A stretch of 64,000 nt of DNA, from NCBI GenBank assembly GCA_949752795.1, contig OX457075.1, forward strand, positions 4,960,001-5,024,000, written 5' to 3'. Position 1 is the stretch's first letter, and the number at the start of each line of letters is the position of its first letter. Below are positions 8,574 through 20,049 of the stretch, one piece after another. The DNA comes from Hyperoodon ampullatus (Eukaryota > Chordata > Mammalia > Artiodactyla > Ziphiidae). The position numbers and the translations under genes are program-made. The notes below the pieces were generated by a model that ran no database searches, was not told the DNA's origin, and saw only the letters and a program-made list of their open reading frames with translations.

Positions 8574-11500
8574 GTAAGAAAGCGTCCCTGGCCGCCTCCG
8601 GGAGGTCGGGCATCCCTGGCTGCTCCCGTTCCGCATCCCTGGTGCAGAGCCTGTTGGAGCATCTTTTTGGAGATGTGTGTTCTCTCCCTCCATTCTCCCC
8701 GGACGGCTGCTGTTCTCAGGCAGATGGAAGACCAGATAGGGTGGGGGAACCGGCCGGTTTTTATGAAAGTCCAACTTGGCTTCTGTTCTTCCGTGTGTGG
8801 GATCGCTGGGCAGGTTTGGGGGGACCTTCTCGAGGAGTGGAGGGAGGCAGGCTTGGGGAGAGCTGTAGAGGAGCTGGGGGAAACCGGGCGGCTTGGGCTG
8901 GCCTCTCGGCACAGCTCTTCTTCCATCCACCCCTAGGTGTCAGCACCACTCTGGCCAGGATCTGGGAGGGGAGCATCCATGTGCTCAGGGCACTCCCGGG
9001 GCGGGCGGGTAGTGGGTGCGGCGGCTCTCGGGTCCTTCCAGGCCAGGAAACTGACAATCCCACAGCGAGGGGTTTTCCTTCCCTTCTTCGCACATCACTC
9101 TGGGCTAAAAGGGACTTCTGGATCTGCACTTGCAGCCCTAGGAGAAGGGCTGGATGTGGCCCCGGGGGCTGATCTCAGGGAGCCTCTCAGGGACGGTCCC
9201 CGGTAGTCTGCCCCGCAGAAGTCCGAGCTTCACACACCTTGGGAGGCTGTCCTCTGGAAAGGTAGACGTGAACTGCATCCTTTTGAAGGGCCGACTCCCT
9301 CCAGCCTGCCTCGATTTTATATGGATGTTGAGAAGTGACTGCCGCCAGGCCTGCTTTGCCAAGGACAGGTTCTCATGATTCTGGCCGTTGTGTCCCTGAG
9401 GCTGGATTTCTTACAGAATTCCTCCCAGGGAAAGCATGATGGGAACGTGAGTGTTTACATCCATCCAGGGCTACCTACTCTGGGTTTTCACTAACCAAGC
9501 ATAATAAAGTACATGACAGGGCCTCGTGCTGGCAAAGTGCCGTGTTGGAGAGCTGCACACGTGTATATGCGCACATGTAAGCTGAAGGAAATGGTACATG
9601 TGACAGGTGTAGTCTCAGGGTATTTGTCGTTGTGACTGAAGGCGGGAATTGGCGAATTCTGACCCTTTGCCACGGAGAGCTTCTTGAGGATGCACACGTT
9701 TTTCGTGTCCTATTTCCGCATTAAGTATCTCTCTCTGCCTTCTTGGTTCTTGGTGAATGACTTCCAGGACGATTTCGCCTCCCAAGCGTTCCACTGCTTG
9801 TGTCTGAGTCACATCCTTTGTTCTGGTTGCCATTTTAAATGAACTCAAATAAATTGTAGAGGGACCTGCAGCAATGTCCCCAAACTCTGATGACCCTTCC
9901 ATCTGACGGCGGTGACACTTGCTTGTTGAGGCTCACACCCCTTGCTCCATCAAGGGGAGCCCAACGCCCGGCGAGGCTGGCGGGTCTCTGCGGCAGAGTC
10001 TGCGCGGCCCCAGCCTGTCCGAGTCACAAGCTTTCCTTCCGCGAACGGCGCGAGGTTCCTTCCCAAAGAGGCATTTGGGCATCGAGAAAAAGGCCAGAAA
10101 TAAAATCTCTCAGAAGTCCTGATGAGAAAGAAGCCTTTTGCTGCGTGATTGGGGCGTGTGTGGGGGGGTGGTGGCAGGAAGAATCTGCTCGGATGTGGCT
10201 GTTATCCCGAAGCATCCTTCCTTGCGGGGGGCCGGGGGCAGTGTGGATAATACTCAGGGGCCGCCTTTAGATTTCACTGACCCTCTTCCGATAGTGTAAA
10301 TCACCACACTCACTTTTAGAAGTCGACTCCCTGACGTTTCAGCAACTCCAGGGAACCGTATTAGAGCCCACTCTGAAAGGTAATATATTTATTAGCTGAT
10401 GTTTTACGTTCAGATGACTTCTCCCGGGACTGCGTGTGCGGAGGACGCGACTCAGATTCAGTGTGTCCAGTCATTGACTGAGCCATGCGTCCAGTCGGTC
10501 ACTCAACATTTCTTGAGTGCAGAGCTCTGTGCTAGATACCGTGTCCTCAGATACGGACCTAGAATAGACGAAAATTTCATTAAAGAAATTTCTTCACCCC
10601 GACCAAACACAAATCCGTGATTTCCTAGAGAATCGTGGCGTCATAGAACTCACTGCCTGAAGGGGGCGCTGTGGAAACTCCAGGCGAAGGCTGTTCGGCA
10701 GCCGTGACAAGAGAATCTGCATCTTCCCGTTCAGATTCTCAGTAACCCACCAACCTGCATTTGTTGGGGGCTTTAGTGGCAACTCGTTAAACTAGAGCCG
10801 TTCGCTAGACATGGGCTGAAGAAGCAAACCTTGGGAAAGAATTTGAGTGTGAAGGTTGACCTTTGGGTGAAGGGGAAAGGTCTGGAGGGGGCTGGGGTAA
10901 GCCCCCTGGGGAGGGACATCCTCTCCCCGAGGCAGTGGCTCCCTGCTCCTTGCGTGCAGGCGCCAGGGGTGTATCTTATTTAAATAACCAGTCAGGGCCT
11001 GGGCAATCTGATTAGCTGTTTGGGACTGTGTTCCTTTCGCCCGGACATTACCTCCTTCTTGAGTTCCTAGAACTTTTGAATTCTCCTGGATCCTCCAGGT
11101 CATCCTATCAAGTCCACTTATTTCACAAATAAGGCGTCTGACTTGCCCCACTGGAGCTCTTTTACTCGCTGTCACGCTGCCTTCCCCCCTTAAGAGAAGA
11201 TGAACAGCCGCTGGGCTCCATCCTGGAGGCATTTATCTCCTCCGTGCTTGGGTGTCCTGGACGCCAAGCTTCTTTATCTGGATGCAGGAGAGACTTTTAT
11301 GGGTTTTCTGTGTGTCATGGTCTCATAAGGCAGTAAATAGGATTTTTTTTCCCTCTCTCTCTCTCTGCAGGGGCTGAGCTCAGCTCTGCCCTTCTCGGCA
11401 CCCTGGAGAATGCAGCCTTGTTGAGAAACTTGTTTCCTAGCTCAGCTCATTTCAAGTAAGGGAGGTAGTCAGCCACGCTGATGGGATTCAGTTAAGAGAC

Positions 11501-11770
11501 AAAGAAATGCAGCAGGGCAAGCTGACACACAACAGAGAAGAAAAAGAATGCTTTACTCCCTACTCTAGGGATCAAACTTTGCTTTAAGCGGCCCTGACAT
11601 CCCCTGTGGGAAGACATCAGGTTGTTGGAAGGCTCCCTGGGAGCTCCAGGAACAAGGGGTGCTTTCCTTCTGGGTCAGCACGCCCTCACCCTCTCCTGCC
11701 AGTGCGTCCCCAGACCCCTGCCGCCCCCGTGGAGCTGGGCCTGCCCGGCCCATCACCGGCTCCCCCGGCG
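8574..11770. other. Intronic stretch without recognisable genes or young repeats
   Basis: Single-copy-looking intron sequence. A possible old MIR/L2-type relic lies around 10480-10575 (ACTCAACATTTCTTGAGTGC context) but is too decayed to assign firmly. Nothing else is supported. Confidence 0.5.
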
Positions 11771-11772
11771 GC

Positions 11773-12060
11773 ACTGTTTTTTTTGGCCATGTTGGGTCTT
11801 CGTTGCTGCACGTGGGCTTTCTCCTAGTGGCAGTGAGTGGGGGCTACTCTTCTATGCGGTGCACGGGCTTTTCATTGTGGTGGCTTCTCTTGTTGCGGAG
11901 CACGGGCTCTAGGCACTTCGGCTTCAGTACTTGTGGCACGAGGGCTCAGTAGTTGTGGTGCATGGGCTCAGTTGCTCCACAACATGTGGGATCTTCCCGG
12001 ACCAGGGCTCGAACCCGTGTCCCCTGCATTGGCAGGCGGATTCTTAACCACTGCACTGGG
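11773..12060 (-). mobile_element. Older CHR-type SINE, longer form
   Basis: Minus-strand copy of the longer cetartiodactyl SINE body. On the + strand it runs from TTTTTTTTGGCCATGTTGGG (11777) through repeated AGTAGTTGTGGTGC-like motifs, complementary to CACAACTACTGAGCC, to a tRNA-like head with GGGCTCGAACCCGTG and CAGGCGGATTCTTAACCACTGCACTGGG. It is more diverged than the short SINEs in the window and lacks a clear perfect target-site duplication, so it is probably older. Confidence 0.85.
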
Positions 12061-13912
12061 CGGTGCATTTTTAACTCTCTGGCAGGTCTGCTTGGTTCTC
12101 TCCACGCCTGCACTGTACCTCCTCAGTTCAGAGCACATATTCTGCCCCCAGCAGGGAAAAGCCTCAGTAGAAACACCTGTGGGCTGATGCTCAGGAATGC
12201 AGCTGGATCAGCCTGGATCAAGCACCAGATGTGTGACGGCCAAAAGTTAGATGGTGCAAAGTCTCTGGATTCAACATGGCGGCCAGGCTGCCTGCTGTGC
12301 TTCAGTGAGAACACCCGGCCCTGCTGCTTGTTTTCTCTCTGCTTTTCCTGCTCCATGACAACAGGGTGCTGCTGTTCTCCCTTCGACAGGTCAATATATT
12401 ATTTGCAAGCTGCCACACTAGTAATCCTGCTGTTAACAACTCAGCACCCATAACTGTCTTTCCTTCAGCTCAGCTTATCCCAGGGATGGGGGATCTGATT
12501 TATAATGGCTGTGAGGTTAGGATCCTGCCTCTGGCCACTCTCTCTAGCTTCTGGATCTGTAAACACCCTTAAGCTTCCCTGGTAGAAATGTGTGGAATAA
12601 TATACTTCTGCTAAGACAGTTCAGAGCTTCCTCTTGTACTGGCCTCTCCTTTTTTTTTTTTTTTTTTGAGAGTTCAAGTGGCCACTTCTTTAGCCCAGTA
12701 TTTTCTGGTTGTGGAAAAAAGATTTCTTGGCCCCTAGAAATTTTCCTTGCCTTCTGGAAGCATTTTTTTCCCCATTTATATGTTTCCTCATAAAGAGTAA
12801 AACTGTACACTGCAACACTAAACTGAGTCAAAGAGGAAAGAGAAAAAAATTGGCTCTCACCATTAGTGTTTGGGAGTATTTCCTAGAAGAAACATTCTCT
12901 GCGGTTTCTGGACCTTCACTAATTTGTTCTCACTCTGGCTCACTCTGCTTTCAAGGTGTTTTGGCTGGGCTGCTGTTTGGAGGTGCATTGTTTGATTTCT
13001 TGAAAAAAGGAGGCTCAGCCTTTCCAAACTAAACCTTGGGTTTCCTCCCACAGAGGAGGAGTTTGTAGCTGCCAGCACGGTAATTGCAACGTCTGTAAGC
13101 TGCTTGAGAGCAGGATCTGTCTCTGATACCATATTTTACCTAACGTTAAGACACCCATTGATTGTGAGACACACCATCCATCACGTGAGATGCCCCGCCC
13201 ACAGAGAAAACATAGTTCACATTAAAATGTGAAGAGAATCTGTGTCTTAAAATGAATAAAACAGGGCCTGTGTGTAGTTAAATCGTCCTTGGTATGGTGT
13301 CTTATCCGCGGTAGGCATAAAATAAAAGTTCGTTGGATGTGTGTGTGAATGACAGTGTGCGGGAGGTAAGGAGATGGAAATTCGCCTTTTTTTTTTTTTT
13401 GAGTGGTTTAATTTCCAGTTTATTTTCTGTTAAAGTAACTACAACCTGGTTTTATGTTGCATCATCTTAAAATTCACAAAGATGAATAATATAGGAATTT
13501 TTTAAATCCAAAAATATAATAGAAAGCACGCATCTGAGTACAAATCCTAGATTTTCTACAGAGTGCATGGAAATGCCTTTCCTTAATGTTCACAATTGTT
13601 AAATGGGAACAAGTACATTTATATCACAAGATTAGGTTGTATTTAAGTGAGAAGAACAACGTAAAAATTATTTAATATTAAAATGTTCCCAGATGACTAG
13701 AAATTGGGATAATTTAGACTTACTTTTTAACTTATTGTATGGGTAGCCTTTTTTTGACCTAACCATTGTATATCCTCTTTTTTCACTATTATCCCATTCC
13801 ACTAGTACTTATGGAAAACCGGTGAATAGACAAAGGATATTATTCTGGCAGTAGATGCACCTTGTAGGCAAAAAGTAACAGAGCATTGGTTTTATTTTGT
13901 TTTCCAGTTTTC
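12061..13912. other. Intronic stretch, mostly unassigned
   Basis: Contains homopolymer T runs (about 12650-12667 and 13388-13400). A possible L2/MIR-type 3' relic lies at about 13095-13345, where GCTGCTTGAGAGCAGGATCTG at the left and GGTAGGCATAAAATAAAAG at the right look like the two ends of an old element split by unrelated sequence. No exon is supported. Confidence 0.35.
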
Positions 13913-13916
13913 TTTC

Positions 13917-14092
13917 TTTTTTTTTTTTAAATGAAGTATAGTTGATTTACAATGTTGTGTTAATTTTGGCTGTACAGCAAAATGATTCAGTTATATATAT
14001 ACATTTTTTTTATATTCTTTTCCATTATGGTTTATTATAGGATATTAAATATAGCTCTCTGTGCTATACAGTAGGACCTTGTTGTTTATGGC
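13917..14092 (-). mobile_element. L1 3'-end fragment
   Basis: Starts with poly(T) and AAATGAAGTATAGTTGATTTAC, then GTACAGCAAAATGATTCAG, TTTTCCATTATGGTTTAT and GTGCTATACAGTAGGACC. This is the reverse complement of the 3' UTR of cetartiodactyl L1. It is 5'-truncated to about 175 bp. Confidence 0.9.
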
Positions 14093-14100
14093 CTTCCTTT

Positions 14101-15460
14101 TTTATAAAAGGAGAAAACGTCTTTCCAAACGAGTATGTGTAACTTGTTTATTAAATTCGAGGGAAACTGCCTCCCTGTTTTGGGTGACTGAGTGTATATG
14201 TTAAAAAAAAAAAAAAAAAAGCCCTAATATCTAGAAATCTAGTTCAGTCAAAGTAAAATTAAATAGACATGGAGGAAGGAACTGTAACCCCGGGGTGGAG
14301 TTGACAGGCTGAAAACAACTGGTTTTTATTGTCAGTGAAGGTCTCTAAAATACACAGCCCGTCCGCAGATCTGGAAATAGCTGGAAGGAGCCGTATGGCA
14401 TTTCACATTCAGGGAAACACGGGGTCAGAGCTTTAGGTGCCCTGGAAATGCCACTCCCAGCTCGTGGCCTGTGGCCCATCCTAAATCCTTCGCCCGGGAT
14501 GGGGGTGGCTTGTTCCGTGCAGAGACCACTGCTGAACCCTTGAGGGCCTTTGCAGCCCTCCAGTGGGCTGGGTGGGTCCTGGTGGCGATTCCACGGCCTC
14601 CCAGTGGAGAGCTGGGGGCCTGGCTGGGGGAATCAAGCCCTGGGCAGTTTGGGCCGAGATCCCATGGGGACCACTCTGCACTCTGAAGCCATGTTGAGGC
14701 ACCGCAAGGAAAAGCTGGGAAAAGAGCCAAATTTCCCCCTCTGGTGAGCACTCTCTGCACATTTAATTCTCTCTTGGCTGTACCTGGCAGGAAGATTCTT
14801 AGATAAGGCAAATGCCAATAGCAACACTTTTCTTTAGCATACTTGGCCCTGAGAAAGTATATTGAACTGAGAAAGGACCCAGAAACCCAGGATCCTCGGG
14901 TGGAGGCGGCACCCCTGGAGCTGAGTTCATTTCCCCTTCTGCCCCTATACGTACGCCGGGCAACACTGGGACATCTCAGAACCTCTCCAGGCCTCGGTTT
15001 CCTGACGAGATGACACTAATACCCAGCATCGGCTTTGGTGAGGAACGGGTGAGCTGGTGTAAGGAACCCAGCCCCGGGCCCCGCACACCCGCTGGACTCG
15101 CTAACTGTTCATCCCGGGGGGCTTGGCAAGGACGGGTGGCCCAGCCCTTTGTCCCCAGCAGATGAGGCCTCCCCTCACTAGAGGAGCAGGGTGTGCGGCT
15201 CCAAGGCGCTCAGTTGTTTCCAGCCCTTCCCTGTCTCACATCCTGCTGGAGTCGTTGCTTTCTTTGACCCAAGACACGTGGTTGCGGGGGGGCACGTGAC
15301 TGCTCCCTCTTTGTCGATGAGTCCAGCTCCGAAGAGGTTATTCCTTGGGACGGTCGGTTGCCAGACCGCGGGGTTTGGGTGCCCTTCGACGCCCCCTCCA
15401 ACCTGCCATTCCGTGATTCTCCTGTTGAGTGGCCCCCCCAACTGCCTTCCCCTCCTTTTT
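14101..15460. other. Intronic stretch without recognisable features
   Basis: Apart from an A run at 14203-14220, nothing recognisable is present. The overlapping open frames at 14425-14830 and 15178-15495 lie on both strands and lack splice or coding support. Confidence 0.45.
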
Positions 15461-15461
15461 A

Positions 15462-15503
15462 AAAAAAACTTATTGTGATGAAATATACATGACATAAGAT
15501 GTA

Positions 15504-15539
<36 letters not shown>

Positions 15540-16040
15540 GTACGCGGGCCTCTCACTGTTGTGGCCTCTCCCGTTGCGGAGCACAGGCTCCGGACGTGCA
15601 GGCTCAGCGGCCATGGCTCACGGGCCCAGCCGCTCTGCGGCATGTGGGATCTTCCCGGACCGGGGCACGAACCCGTGTCCCCTGCAACGGTAGGCGGACT
15701 CTCAACCACTGCGCCACCAGGGAAGCCCAGATGTACCCTTTTATCCTTTTTAGGTGTACAGCTCAGTGACATTAAGCACATTCACACTGTTGTGCCGCCA
15801 TCGGCACCATCCATCTTTGGATATTTTTCTTCATCCCAAACGGAAACCCTGTACCCGAACGCTAACCCCCCTTCTCCTTCCCCCCAGTTCCCAGGAACCG
15901 CCACTGTACTCTCTGTCTCTAAGGCTTTGACTAGTCCAGGTACCGCGTGTAAGTGGAAGCCTGCACTGTTTGTCCTTTGGTGTCTGGCTTATTTCACTTA
16001 GCATCGTGTCCTCCTTATCATCTGATGTGTATGTAAACGG
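15462..16040 (-). mobile_element. Ancient L1 (L1M-type) fragment interrupted by a SINE
   Basis: ACTTATTGTGATGAAATATACATGACATAAGATGTACC at the left, then AGGTGTACAGCTCAGTGACATTAAGCAC, CACACTGTTGTGCCGCCATC and CTGGCTTATTTCACTTAGCAT on the right, together match the antisense 3' region of old mammalian L1 elements. The body is split by the CHR SINE at 15511-15728, which is therefore younger. Confidence 0.7.
15511..15728 (-). mobile_element. CHR-type tRNA-derived SINE nested in an L1 fragment
   Basis: Minus-strand copy with a long poly(T) run (to about 15538), the CHR body and the complement of the tRNA-like head ending GGGAAGCCC. A perfect 14-bp duplication, AGATGTACCCTTTT, flanks it at 15497-15510 and 15729-15742, both halves lying in the older L1 sequence. 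Confidence 0.93.
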
Positions 16041-16206
16041 TCATAGAGAAGGGGAGCCACGGGAAGGGTTTACCCTCAAGTTCACCTCTGTTCCCTGGAG
16101 CCTCTCTGCGGGTGGGTGGAGGAGGAGGCGGGTAGAGGATGAGCTGAGACACGGGGGGCTGCTCGCCCATTTCTTTGGGTGCTGCCTTGTGCCTCCGTAC
16201 CCCTTT

Positions 16207-16335
16207 GTCATTCTGAAGATCTGCTGAGCTGGATGGGACCTCAAAGATCAGGCAGTCCAGGGCGCTCAGCTTACAGATGGAGGAAAATAAGACTCAGGTA
16301 AAGGAGTTAGTCATCAGATTGCCCAAGGCCACTCT
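16207..16335. repeat. MIR3-like ancient SINE relic
   Basis: The pattern GCTGGATGGGACCTCAAAGATCAGGCAGTCCAG, then TTACAGATGGAGGAAAATAAGACTCAG, then ATTGCCCAAGGCC follows the well-known MIR3 core (loss-of-detail match by eye). Diverged and without target duplications, as expected for an ancient element. Confidence 0.5.
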
Positions 16336-16589
16336 CTGCCTGGCATCCCTTACCGTTTTTTGTTCCCAGCAGCTCTTAGCTGGGTAGCCAGTCTGGACTC
16401 CACACCCTTCCTCCTTCATGTCCCCTCATGCCCATCACGTTCCCATCCTGCCAGGAATGGGAGAGGAAGCTCTCTGGGAAGGGGCACTGGGTGCTCTCAG
16501 CGTTTGCCGGGTATAAATGGACGGATGTCTGTGCCTGACACAGGGAAAGAGCTTGGCGATTGTTGGTTTCTTTGTGGACGGGCAGGCGG

Positions 16590-16755
16590 TGCTGTTGAAT
16601 AGAAAGAACATAGGCTTCAGGCCAGACAGACTTGGATGAAATCCCACCCTTATGAGCTGAGCGACCACGAGAAAGTCTCTTAACCTCTCTGAGCCTGTCT
16701 CTATCACCTGTGGATGGTGATTCCTGTGTGACTGTGTTGGGAGGAGAATTGGGTC
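16590..16755 (+). repeat. MIR relic
   Basis: GGCTTCAGGCCAGACAGACTTGGATGAAATCCCACCC, then GAAAGTCTCTTAACCTCTCTGAGCCTGTCT, then a GGATGGTGATTCC tail follows the MIR consensus order in the + direction. Confidence 0.6.
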
Positions 16756-17034
16756 AGTCAAGCGTGTTCATTTCCTGGGACATGGCGCCTGCTCCAGCCA
16801 TAACCGTTATTCTCTCTTCTTATTGGGAAGAGTTGTTTCAGGATGGAGATTGGCCTCGGTAGGAGGATTCAAGCACTAGTAAAACCAGCTTGCTTGGCAC
16901 AAAATATTAGGAAATGGAATGGAATGTCCTGATGAATTTCTTGTTAGTAGGGGATTAAAAACTGGAGAAATCTTTTACAAACCCCACCGGGGAAAACTTT
17001 AAAAGGTTGATGCGGCTTCAAGGTGCTGAAGTTG

Positions 17035-17068
17035 ACAAAACCAAAACCAAACCAAAACCAAACAAAAA
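17035..17068 (+). repeat. (AAAACC)n-type simple repeat
   Basis: An imperfect A-rich repeat of AAAACCAAAACCAAACC units within intron 2. Confidence 0.6.
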
Positions 17069-19327
17069 GCAACTCTATATAAATACTAGAAGTTAGACAG
17101 TCCGGGCTTTAGTGAAATGACACCCTAAAGTCACTGTAAAAACTGGAAGTCATCAGACAATGATGATGGCAGAATATGTAGGGCTTGGATTGAGCATTTG
17201 CTAATTCTAGGACACGCCCACTGAACTCTGTTCTTTTGTTTTTGAGTGATTTTTAGAAATCTTATTCCTGATGTGAGTTTTTCTGCTCATAATACATTGG
17301 GTCTAAGAGAGACCTTAGAGTCCTCCGTGTTGTCCCCTTCTCCCAAGCACTGTCTCTGGGGCAGTTTTCACATTTTTTCCAGCAGCTGTGATATCTGTGA
17401 TATGCACTCCCGTGAGCCAGAGAAATAGGCCATATTCAGAAGCAAGTGAGCATTTAAGTGTTGGCACATTTCTTCCAGTTTTTCAGAAAGGAGCCAGAAG
17501 CTCCAATCTGTATTTATTTTTCAAAGGAGAGCAAATGGCCAAAGAGATGTCAGGCCCTCGCCGTGCCCCAGCCTGCTTGGAGCAGCCAATTAAACATGCA
17601 TTAGCTTTGGAAGGCTTCTCAAAGCCCTATAGATTGCACTTGAAATCTTTGTTTAGTCTTTCAGGAACACTGTCACATGGATGATTTATCAAAGAAAGTT
17701 GTTTATCTGGCAGTAAAATAAACTCCGGGCCTGTTCAGACGAAGATTTCCCGTGAATTTCTACCAAGGTAAACACTGGTAACTGGCAGATTGCAAATTCT
17801 GTGTGAAAGCCAGACGCATACAATAAATATTTGAGCTACAGATTTGCTGTGTCAGAGGCCCGGCCTGTCACCAGCACTGTTACTCCCACCGTGCCCTGGA
17901 GGACCTGGCCCTGCAGCCGGGCCGGTGGGCTGCCAGGCCCAAGGACTGGCAGGGCCCCTGTGTGCCGGAGCTGCCCCTGCTGCATGGGCCTCCCTGGGCT
18001 CAAGTGCCGCTTAGTGTGGCACCGGGAACTTCCTGGTTCAGAGGGGGGCAAGCCTCAGTCCGGCTTCCCCCTGCATCACACCAACAGCCCATCCAGAAGT
18101 GGCCACCTTAGTTTTCTTTGCAAATAGACATTTGTTGAACCAAATTGGCAGGAGGCCGGGGCATGTTGAATGATTTGGGAGCCGGGGCCGGGGCATGGTG
18201 GTCGGGGGTGAAATCACCTTGAAGATTCTGCTGAGCTTGAAGGATGGGGGCAGAGGGCTGAGATGCTTTCCCAGGGTCTCTGGCTCTGCACGTTGGGGGT
18301 TGTGAGAGCTCCATTTAGGAATACAGGGGGCAGATCCAGCCCTGTGAGGGCGGCACAGGCACGTGTGCCCAGGACCTGTCTGAGTGAGGGAGGGAATGAA
18401 CGGATGAATGATGATGATGGAATGAGAGGAAACGGAGCCTTCTAGGTCTTTCTGAGGGAGATAGTGCAGCGGCTATTTATAGTGACTTTTCAGGGAGGGG
18501 CTGCTGAGTTATATACTGCTTGTTCTCAGACAGCCCTGGAGTCTAGAGCTTCTGGATCACCCTGGTCTTGGGGTCCTCATGGAAGGCTGAGTCTGAAGGT
18601 GTTTGTGGGTACCACCTCTTATTTAGGCACCATCCTGGGTCCTGCTCATCCTGATTTCCTTGGTGGGTCAGGGAGGGGAAGCCAGGACCCTAGAAGCGAT
18701 GATGTCACCTGCGAGGGCTTTGGGGGCTGGGGTCAGGGCTCACGTTTGAGGATTGAGAGGAAACGGTGTTGGTCTTTCACGGCTGGAGGAGCCGTGGGTG
18801 TGTAAGGCCCGGCTGTCCTGACAGCTCCTTAGGGATTTATGTGCAGGTAATGGATGCTTACTGGCCTGCGGGTATTTAGGGGAATAAAGGAGTATTTCTT
18901 TAGGGCAGGAATTAAGGGAAATCCTTTACAGCAGATTCTGAAAGGATGTCTGTGAGTTGGAAAGAGATGCCAGAATAGTACTTTGGCAGAGGGGAGAAAT
19001 TAGGAACCAGCTTCCCTAAGCGATGCTGTCTCTCCTTCAGGCAGGATAACCAAGAGGGATGTTCTCTATCCTGGGAGAACTTCTGTCAGCATTTTCCCCG
19101 GGACGTTGCCTCCTGGGAGTTTCCTCAGACGTGTTCTCTGCTCTCTGTGAGCCCTTTGAAAATGAGCTCACGCTGGTGTGTCTTGCACTGCAAAGCCAAC
19201 TGGCTCTGGACACGGCTTTAGGGCTGAAGGAAGTCCCCACCTCCATGACTATGGCTGCAGAGCTGGAATCGGGGCCTGGAATAAGCACGTGCAACCCTTC
19301 AGGCTCCACTGGGGCCTCTTGGACCCA

Positions 19328-19380
19328 GGCCTGTGTCTGTGGCAGGGATGGCCTGTGTCTGTGGCAGGGACGGCCTGTGT
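19328..19380 (+). repeat. 22-bp tandem repeat, about 2.4 copies
   Basis: The unit GGCCTGTGTCTGTGGCAGGG plus two bases (AT or AC) is present at 19328-19349 and 19350-19371, with a partial third copy. The two complete copies differ at one base. Confidence 0.85.
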
Positions 19381-19661
19381 TCCTTCCTGTGGTCTCAGCT
19401 CCCCATCAGGTCCCGAACAGATCTGAGGACCTGGAGGATGAGGCAGGCCGGAGCCAGGCTGGTCAGTCCCTGTTCTCTTGCTTTAGTGCAGGGTTCCAAC
19501 TCTCGGGCCTGTTAGGAGGGCAGGGTCTCCTGCGGGGGCTGGATACATCCAGGGCGGCTCCCTAGAGGAGATGAAGTTTAATGGAGAAAGTCAAGGAAGG
19601 CATCCTGGTGTCAGGAGGTGAGGGCTGGGAAAGGAGTTAAGACTCGAAATAAATAGTACTT

Positions 19662-20038
19662 AAAAAATTTTTTTTTCTAATTTATTTTATTGAAGTATAG
19701 TTGATTTACAATGTTGTGTTAATTTCTGTTGTACAGCAAAGTGACTCAGTTGTACATATATGTACACGTTCTTTTTCATATTCTTTTCCACTATGGTTTA
19801 TCACAGGATATTGAGTATATTTCCCTGTGCTATACAGTAGGACCTTGTTGTGTATCCATTCTCTATATAATAGTTTGCATCTGCCAACCCCAAACTCCCA
19901 CTCCATCCCTCCCCCAGCCCCCTCCCCCTTGGCAGTGACAAGTCTGTTCTCTGTGTCTGTGAGTCTGTTTCTGTTTCATGGATACGTTCATTTGTGTCAT
20001 ATTTTAGATTCCACGTATAAGCGAGATCATATGGTATC
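19662..20038 (-). mobile_element. L1 3'-end insertion with target-site duplication
   Basis: A 5'-truncated L1 in antisense orientation: TTGAAGTATAGTTGATTTAC, GTACAGCAAAGTGACTCAG, GTGCTATACAGTAGGACC, then the C-rich TCCCTCCCCCAGCCCCC block and GATTCCACGTATAAG. An 11-bp duplication, AAATAGTACTT, at 19651-19661 and 20039-20049 marks the insertion. Confidence 0.93.
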
Positions 20039-20049
20039 AAATAGTACTT

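Larger units (their letters stand above)
16756..19648. other. Intronic stretch without genes
   Basis: No exon or young repeat is recognised. It includes a short (AAAACC)n-like run at about 17035-17068 and a 22-bp tandem repeat at 19328-19380, listed separately. Overlapping open frames at 19059-19565 are chance frames in GC-richer sequence. Confidence 0.45.
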